Source: Candidatus Campbellbacteria bacterium CG22_combo_CG10-13_8_21_14_all_36_13
Lineage (GTDB): Bacteria; Patescibacteriota; Minisyncoccia; Phycocordibacterales; PCTT01
Direction of reading: 5' to 3'
DNA length: 7,256 bases
NCBI GenBank assembly: GCA_002771585.1
Contig: PCTT01000042.1
Location: 1-7,256, forward strand
The position numbers and the translations under genes were made by a program. Positions 5,033-7,256 of this stretch are shown piece after piece (position 1 is the stretch's first letter; every line of letters begins with the position of its first letter). The notes beneath the pieces were generated by a model. The model did no database searches and was not told the origin of the DNA. It worked only from the letters and a program-made list of their open reading frames with translations.

Positions 5033-5064
5033 GTTATTAGATTACGGTCGCGGGACACTATCGG
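4951..5064. repeat. Inverted repeat bracketing the mazG leader
   Basis: CCGATAGTG (4951-4959) and CACTATCGG (5056-5064) are perfect inverted copies; just inside, GACCG (4963-4967) and CGGTC (5045-5049) also pair. The right arm lies upstream of the mini-ORF -10 box and the left arm 1 nt from the mazG ATG. It may be a long-range RNA stem, a pair of operator half-sites, or the ends of a small 114-bp insertion. No target duplication is visible. Confidence 0.55.
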
Positions 5065-5138
5065 GATTAATCTTAAATATAGACCCATCAGTGTTAGGTG
5101 GACTTTATGGACTTTATGGACTTTATAGACTAATTTAA
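5031..5138 (+). CDS. Doubtful 35-residue ORF with Gly-Leu-Tyr repeat
   Basis: ATG at 5031 opens a plus-strand frame that starts MLLDYGRGTLSGLILNIDPS and, through the tandem repeat at 5099-5125, adds three Gly-Leu-Tyr units before ending at TAA 5136-5138. A TATAAT at 4999-5004 lies 26 nt upstream, but without a -35 or a Shine-Dalgarno site. Its ATG overlaps the mini-ORF ATG on the other strand. It may well be chance. Confidence 0.18.
   Translation: MLLDYGRGTLSGLILNIDPSVLGGLYGLYGLYRLI
5039..5044 (-). promoter_or_regulatory. -10 box of the mini-ORF/mazG transcript
   Basis: TAATCT on the minus strand ends 6 nt before the mini-ORF ATG, identical in sequence and spacing to the antitoxin -10. No convincing -35 was found. 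Confidence 0.4.
5099..5125 (+). repeat. Three tandem copies of a 9-bp unit
   Basis: TGGACTTTA occurs three times without interruption, followed by a degenerate fourth start (TAGAC). A single related TGGACTTTT occurs at about 4982-4990. Likely slippage product. Confidence 0.85.
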
Positions 5139-5268
5139 AGAAAAACACCGCCACCTTTTATGGTTTTGGGGTTACGGCTCTGCTTCCGCGGGCTCTCCAT
5201 TTTTGTGAATTTATATACCGTACACTAGATGGGGACAAATATTACGGGCCAGACTTGAATTGGTTTCT
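5139..5268. other. Intergenic spacer, nothing identified
   Basis: Apart from a 21-codon minus-strand frame (5135-5200) that I do not trust, no gene, terminator or strong hairpin is visible here. Confidence 0.5.
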
Positions 5269-5472
5269 CTAAGCGATTCCGTCGATTACGCGTGATCTAT
5301 GATCGACGAGAATAAGGCCCTGTGAGATACGGGCCTTACGTCCCATCTCTCTAATTTTACGAGCTTCTTCTCGCGCTAGTTCGCGCGTAAGGACGAAATC
5401 TTGAGAATGTTTTTCATAGCATTTCAAGATTTGGTTCCTAAGTGTTTTAGTTAAAGAGCACAGTGTGCACAC
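5269..5472 (-). CDS. Small unknown basic protein, start uncertain
   Basis: The frame is open from 5559, but its first 29 codons run through the terminator hairpin at 5527-5551 and read like non-coding sequence. I therefore propose the GTG at 5472, giving 67 residues; no Shine-Dalgarno site confirms it. The C-terminal 50 residues look protein-like: NQILKCYEKHSQDF, then a charged helix ELAREEARKIREMGRKAR and a final ISQGLILVDHRSRVIDGIA. The composition is basic and helical. I recognise no family. Two cysteines near the proposed N-terminus (C2, C5 as MCTLC) could bind metal if that start is right. It follows the 213-residue unknown gene on the same strand but is separated from it by a terminator. 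Confidence 0.4.
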   Translation of the reverse strand: MCTLCSLTKTLRNQILKCYEKHSQDFVLTRELAREEARKIREMGRKARISQGLILVDHRSRVIDGIA

Positions 5473-5510
5473 GCGAAGGTGTACACGCCATGGTCTAATA
5501 GAAATTCTAT
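5463..5510. promoter_or_regulatory. Cluster of short palindromes upstream of the small basic ORF
   Basis: GTGTGCACAC (5463-5472), GTGTACAC (5479-5486) and ATAGAA-A-TTCTAT (5498-5510) are perfect dyads within 48 bp, next to a -10-like TATAGA on the minus strand. They are candidate operator sites, unless they are part of a longer coding region. Confidence 0.35.
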
Positions 5511-5526
5511 AATATTTTACAAAAAA

Positions 5527-5551
5527 GAAAAGCTCTAAGTTAGAGCTTTTT
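5527..5551. terminator. Bidirectional terminator after the 213-residue unknown gene
   Basis: AAAAGCTCT (5528-5536) pairs with AGAGCTTTT (5542-5550) around AAGTT. On the minus strand the stem is followed by TTTTCTTTTTT, on the plus strand by a shorter T-run. The stem is only moderately GC-rich. Confidence 0.7.
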
Positions 5552-5589
5552 ATAAACATAAACCATTCAATGTTCTGTGTTTAATACTA

Positions 5590-6231
5590 TTACAAACTAG
5601 TGCCTGTAATAAACCAATCTGGCGGAGTCTCAATTACTTCTCCATTAGAGTCAGTAAGCTTTTCTTCTAACGTTGCTCGTGCAGTATCTGGTAAATCAGC
5701 AAAATTTTCTCCTGACAAAAAGCCCTTGAAGGTTAGAAATCGTGGATTGTCTGCTGTTATTAACTCATACAACTCATCAATGTCAGCGCCAACATTAAAT
5801 CGTTCCACGATGGTATTAAATAAATGCGCGTGCATGTCCCGTCCCTCAGCATAATATGCAGTTCCATCTCCTGTTTCACTTAACAAATCAACTAAAACAT
5901 AAAATGCACGAACAGCCCTCTGTTTTTTAGTACCAACATCACTATTACCATCACGCTCCGCTATAAAAACATGATCTTTATCATTCGGCACTCCAAATGT
6001 ATACAAAATATCATCCCGCACAGCTTCAAGAGACTCTAGTTCACCTCTAGAGTCTATAAGTTTCTCAACGTGCACAGCTTTGTGTAGTAACCCTTGTGGA
6101 TGCATGTCGGGGGCTAACACTTTTTTACGCAGGCCATTTAACACTTCCAAAAACCTGACCGCGTGTTGACGTTCATTGTTATTTTCTTCATCACCCTGAA
6201 ATTCGTGTTGTATAGAAAATGTTCTTTCCAT
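5590..6231 (-). CDS. Unknown 213-residue cytosolic protein
   Basis: The start is taken at the ATG at 6231 (MERTFSIQHEFQGDEE); a longer TTG-initiated frame from 6249 would begin inside the preceding terminator. No signal peptide, transmembrane segment or known motif is visible. The protein is acidic overall with alternating helices: residues about 22-40 (ERQHAVRFLEVLNGLRKKV), a His-containing HPQGLLHKAVHVEKLI, a second long helix KKQRAVRAFYVLVDLLSE, and a helical IDELYELITADNPRFLTF before a Gly/Thr-rich C-terminus. The frame is open throughout with balanced amino-acid use, so the gene is real; I cannot assign a function. An extended -10 box (TGT then TATTAT, 6248-6240) ends 8 nt upstream of the ATG and there is no Shine-Dalgarno site. 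Terminators on both sides make it monocistronic. Confidence 0.8.
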   Translation of the reverse strand: MERTFSIQHEFQGDEENNNERQHAVRFLEVLNGLRKKVLAPDMHPQGLLHKAVHVEKLIDSRGELESLEAVRDDILYTFGVPNDKDHVFIAERDGNSDVGTKKQRAVRAFYVLVDLLSETGDGTAYYAEGRDMHAHLFNTIVERFNVGADIDELYELITADNPRFLTFKGFLSGENFADLPDTARATLEEKLTDSNGEVIETPPDWFITGTSL

Positions 6232-6239
6232 ATATTTTA

Positions 6240-6248
6240 ATAATAACA
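6240..6248 (-). promoter_or_regulatory. Extended -10 promoter of the 213-residue gene
   Basis: TGT then TATTAT on the minus strand, 8 nt before the ATG at 6231, with no -35. It directly abuts the terminator of the preceding gene, so transcription would restart right after termination. Confidence 0.45.
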
Positions 6249-6284
6249 AAAAAACCCACCGACTACCATCACGGTGGGTTTTTT
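6249..6284. terminator. Bidirectional terminator after the 59-residue gene
   Basis: A stem of up to 13 bp, core CCCACCG/CGGTGGG, closes a 10-nt loop (6262-6271); T-runs stand at both outer feet. The stop codon of the 59-residue ORF lies in the loop, so the hairpin overlaps the end of that gene. Confidence 0.9.
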
Positions 6285-6448
6285 AGAAGTTTGCACGTCT
6301 CCTCTGGAGTAATCTCACCCGCCATGAAACGACGAGAAACTTCTCTGAGAAACGCTCCTTTGTTCTCAAGATTCTCTATCTCCTCAGGAGACAGACACTT
6401 GAGAGCAAATGCTCCTATAAACATCGAAATGAAAGTTTTTGCTCTCAT
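6269..6448 (-). CDS. Small unknown protein, 59 residues
   Basis: ATG at 6448 opens a 59-residue frame starting MRAKTFISMFIGAFALKCLS and containing PEEIENLENKGAFLREVSRR and FMAGEITPEETCKLLKNPP. The N-terminal 18 residues are hydrophobic with one basic patch, compatible with a membrane anchor or a short signal sequence, followed by amphipathic helices. The gene is well supported despite its size: a consensus promoter at 6483-6511, an AAGGA Shine-Dalgarno site 8 nt before the ATG, and a terminator whose loop holds the stop codon. It differs from its neighbours in having a true leader and Shine-Dalgarno site. Two cysteines (18 and about 51) are present. I recognise no family. Confidence 0.72.
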   Translation of the reverse strand: MRAKTFISMFIGAFALKCLSPEEIENLENKGAFLREVSRRFMAGEITPEETCKLLKNPP

Positions 6449-6482
6449 ATTATTTCCTTTTTGTTGTACTTATCGACCCAGA

Positions 6483-6511
6483 ATCATATTATAAAACCAC
6501 CTCTTTGTCAA
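6483..6511 (-). promoter_or_regulatory. Consensus sigma-70-type promoter of the 59-residue gene
   Basis: TTGACA (6511-6506), a 17-bp spacer and TATGAT (6488-6483) on the minus strand. The predicted leader of about 28 nt carries AAGGA. An alternative TATAAT lies within the spacer. Confidence 0.82.
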
Positions 6512-6530
6512 GGTGCTGCTTTTACAACAT

Positions 6531-6556
6531 AAAATCCAGGCTTTCGACTGGATTTT
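6531..6556. repeat. Perfect 9-bp hairpin, terminator-like
   Basis: AAAATCCAG (6531-6539) pairs with CTGGATTTT (6548-6556) around an 8-nt loop. T4 feet on both strands make it a weak bidirectional terminator and the left border of the hairpin block beside the tRNA. Confidence 0.65.
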
Positions 6557-6595
6557 GTTTATATTGTGCGCGGGTAGGGAGAGTCGGTCACAAGT

Positions 6596-6637
6596 CACTA
6601 AGTATTTTGGTTCATTTCATTACCAAAATACTAAGTG
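6596..6637. repeat. Perfect 16-bp stem-loop
   Basis: CACTAAGTATTTTGGT (6596-6611) and its exact reverse complement (6622-6637) flank a 10-nt loop. There is no T-run on either side. This is the longest GC-poor perfect stem in the window. Confidence 0.85.
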
Positions 6638-6712
6638 CTCGCGACCCCGCCTCGCGCTTCCCCGACCTTGGTCGGAGGCTTCGCGCGCTCCGGCTTTCGA
6701 TTCTCCTGCCGC
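6638..6712. repeat. GC-rich palindrome-bearing segment
   Basis: An abruptly GC-rich stretch in an AT-rich region. It contains CCGACC-TT-GGTCGG (6662-6675), flanked by CGCGC (6653-6657) and GCGCG (6683-6687), so a nested hairpin can form. No coding frame is convincing. It looks like a dispersed intergenic repeat element, which needs a genome-wide copy count. Confidence 0.45.
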
Positions 6713-6723
6713 AGTCATCTACA

Positions 6724-6753
6724 ACAATACCCACGCTCACGCATGGGTATTGT
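6724..6753. repeat. Perfect 10-bp hairpin just 3' of tRNA-Gly
   Basis: ACAATACCCA (6724-6733) pairs with TGGGTATTGT (6744-6753) around a 10-nt loop. It starts 10 nt after the tRNA 3' end on the minus strand and may act as the transcript boundary, although no clean T-run follows. Confidence 0.7.
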
Positions 6754-6763
6754 GTATATGATG

Positions 6764-6834
6764 TGCGGGTGCGGAGAATCGAACTCCGACTTACTGATTG
6801 GCAACCAGTCGTTCTACCACTGAACTACACCCGC
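6764..6834 (-). tRNA. tRNA-Gly(GCC)
   Basis: A full cloverleaf on the minus strand: acceptor GCGGGTG/CACCCGC, D-arm GTTC/GAAC with AGTGGTA loop, anticodon stem ACTGG/TCAGT (last pair G-U) with loop TTGCCAA and anticodon GCC, a 4-nt variable loop, and T-arm CGGAG/CTCCG with TTCGATT. The anticodon reads Gly GGC/GGT codons. The base after the acceptor is A, followed by CAT, so CCA is not encoded and must be added. A discriminator A is unusual beside the U common in bacterial tRNA-Gly. Confidence 0.96.
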
Positions 6835-6847
6835 ATTTATGAAAACA

Positions 6848-6876
6848 ATAATAGCAAACAAAAAACCATCCGCCAA
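6848..6876 (-). promoter_or_regulatory. tRNA-Gly promoter
   Basis: TTGGCG (6876-6871), a 17-bp spacer ending in TGC, and TATTAT (6853-6848) form an extended -10 promoter whose start would fall about 7 nt before the tRNA. Its -35 half lies within the hairpin of the terminator of the upstream gene. Confidence 0.6.
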
Positions 6877-6889
6877 CTAGCAGATGGTT
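6859..6889 (-). terminator. Terminator of the 55-residue acidic protein gene
   Basis: On the minus strand CCATC-T-GC, loop TAGTTG, GC-G-GATGG (one mismatch) is followed by a run of T. It lies 18 nt after the stop codon at 6907 and overlaps the tRNA promoter. Confidence 0.72.
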
Positions 6890-6906
6890 GTTTGTTTCAG
6901 CGTACT

Positions 6907-7074
6907 TTATTCTGCTGGTGTTTCTTCAGCTGAAGTTGGAGTTTCCTCAACTGGTGCTTCTGTAGATGCTTCTTCTGAAGCCTCAACAGGTGCCTCTGCT
7001 TCTGGTGTAGAAGTTTCCTCTACAACAGGTGCATCCTGAGACATAGTATCGTTTGCTGTGTTATCTGGTTCCAT
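6907..7074 (-). CDS. Small acidic low-complexity protein, 55 residues
   Basis: ATG at 7074 opens a 55-residue frame starting MEPDNTANDTMSQDAPVVEE and continuing with Ala-Pro-Val-Glu-Glu and Glu-Thr-Ser/Thr-Pro repeats to EETPAE. It lacks aromatic and basic residues, so it must be strongly acidic and disordered. Nothing shows an enzymatic role; such tails resemble acidic linker or charge-buffer proteins. The frame is supported by the repeat of similar codons in register, by a terminator 18 nt downstream, and by a terminator for another transcript just upstream, which isolates it. A TAACAT -10-like box ends 7 nt before the ATG and no Shine-Dalgarno sequence is present, so it may be leaderless. 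It does not look like a fragment of a larger gene: a stop and the terminator precede it. Confidence 0.65.
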   Translation of the reverse strand: MEPDNTANDTMSQDAPVVEETSTPEAEAPVEASEEASTEAPVEETPTSAEETPAE

Positions 7075-7095
7075 AATACTTATGTTAGGGTGATT

Positions 7096-7114
7096 AAAAA
7101 AGCCCCAGAGGAGC
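7096..7114 (-). terminator. Rho-independent terminator of a transcript entering from the right
   Basis: On the minus strand GCTCC (7114-7110), TCT, GGGGC (7106-7102; one G-U pair) and T6 (7101-7096). The stem is short but the T-run is uninterrupted. Confidence 0.6.
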
Positions 7115-7147
7115 CATAAGAGTATGTTACCTTATAACCAAGATAAA

Positions 7148-7256
7148 TCAACCCTGTAGCTTGTGAATTTTAGCATTGGCGTAGCCTGCACCTTTGGTGC
7201 GATGCGAAAATCTACTGCCTGGCAACCCAATTAATGTAAAGATATATTTATTCTGT
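7148..7256 (-). CDS. Possible C-terminal end of an unknown gene, cut by window edge
   Basis: A minus-strand frame is open from the right edge for 35 codons to a TGA at 7150-7148, ending in the residues GYANAKIHKLQG. The terminator at 7096-7114 on the same strand supports a gene or RNA ending here. The stretch is too short to rule out chance, and GCACC-TTT-GGTGC at about 7189-7201 shows that a structured RNA is an alternative. Family unknown. Confidence 0.35.
   Translation of the reverse strand, partial: QNKYIFTLIGLPGSRFSHRTKGAGYANAKIHKLQG

Noticed and set aside
4073..5125. CRISPR-like array
   Set aside because: The tandem repeats at 4073-4100 and 5099-5125 are contiguous, short and lack spacers.
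5135..5200. 21-codon minus-strand frame starting MESPRKQSRN
   Set aside because: Too short, with only a poorly spaced TATAAA upstream and no other support.
5600..5854. 84-residue plus-strand frame
   Set aside because: Antisense shadow of the 213-residue gene.
6219..6494. 91-residue plus-strand frame
   Set aside because: Crosses a bidirectional terminator and is antisense to the 59-residue gene and its promoter.
6439..6933. Plus-strand frames of 164, 82 and 62 residues
   Set aside because: They read through the hairpin block and across the antisense of tRNA-Gly, giving the typical spurious tRNA-derived peptide (CGCGESNSDLLIGNQ).

Overview
The window is AT-rich, gene-sparse bacterial DNA with short genes, many own-promoter cistrons and many intergenic hairpins. 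RNase Y, HU, a MazG-type pyrophosphohydrolase and a RelE/Phd-type toxin-antitoxin pair fix it as bacterial. Several genes appear to have no Shine-Dalgarno site and begin about 6 nt after a -10 box (leaderless). Together with the small genes and hairpin-rich spacers, this suggests a Patescibacteria/CPR (Parcubacteria-like) genome; that placement is inference. No rRNA, integrase, transposase or CRISPR array is visible.

Layout. Positions 1-627, minus strand: a truncated unknown ORF and a NUDIX hydrolase, each with a nearly identical extended -10/start cassette. Positions 652-1358, plus strand: a divergently transcribed HD-domain phosphohydrolase ending in a strong terminator, followed by two further hairpins. 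Positions 1484-2074, minus: a RelE-like toxin downstream of its Phd/YefM-like antitoxin, with a 28-bp perfect palindrome inside the antitoxin promoter. Positions 2083-2539: a 450-base stretch without a convincing gene, holding structured hairpins and a repeated TTRACCGAA motif. Positions 2540-4069: RNase Y (rny), the largest gene. Positions 4250-4581: HU with a clear terminator. Positions 4620-5032, minus: mazG preceded by a 28-codon CxxC mini-ORF that overlaps it by ATGA, the region being framed by a 9-bp inverted repeat.

Positions 5269-6511, minus: three proteins of unknown function (about 67, 213 and 59 residues), each separated by bidirectional terminators; the 59-residue gene is short but has a consensus promoter and a Shine-Dalgarno site. 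Positions 6531-6753: a compact block of perfect hairpins and GC-rich sequence next to tRNA-Gly(GCC) at 6764-6834. Positions 6907-7074: a 55-residue acidic low-complexity protein. The right end holds a terminator and possibly the C-terminal end of another minus-strand gene.

Functional picture: nucleotide and RNA housekeeping (NUDIX, HD phosphohydrolase, MazG, RNase Y), chromosome architecture (HU), and a self-regulated toxin-antitoxin module. Most genes seem to be single transcription units; the two likely operons are antitoxin-toxin and mini-ORF-mazG. The best candidates for something undescribed are the mini-ORF/inverted-repeat leader of mazG, the recurring leaderless start cassette, and the hairpin block beside the tRNA.
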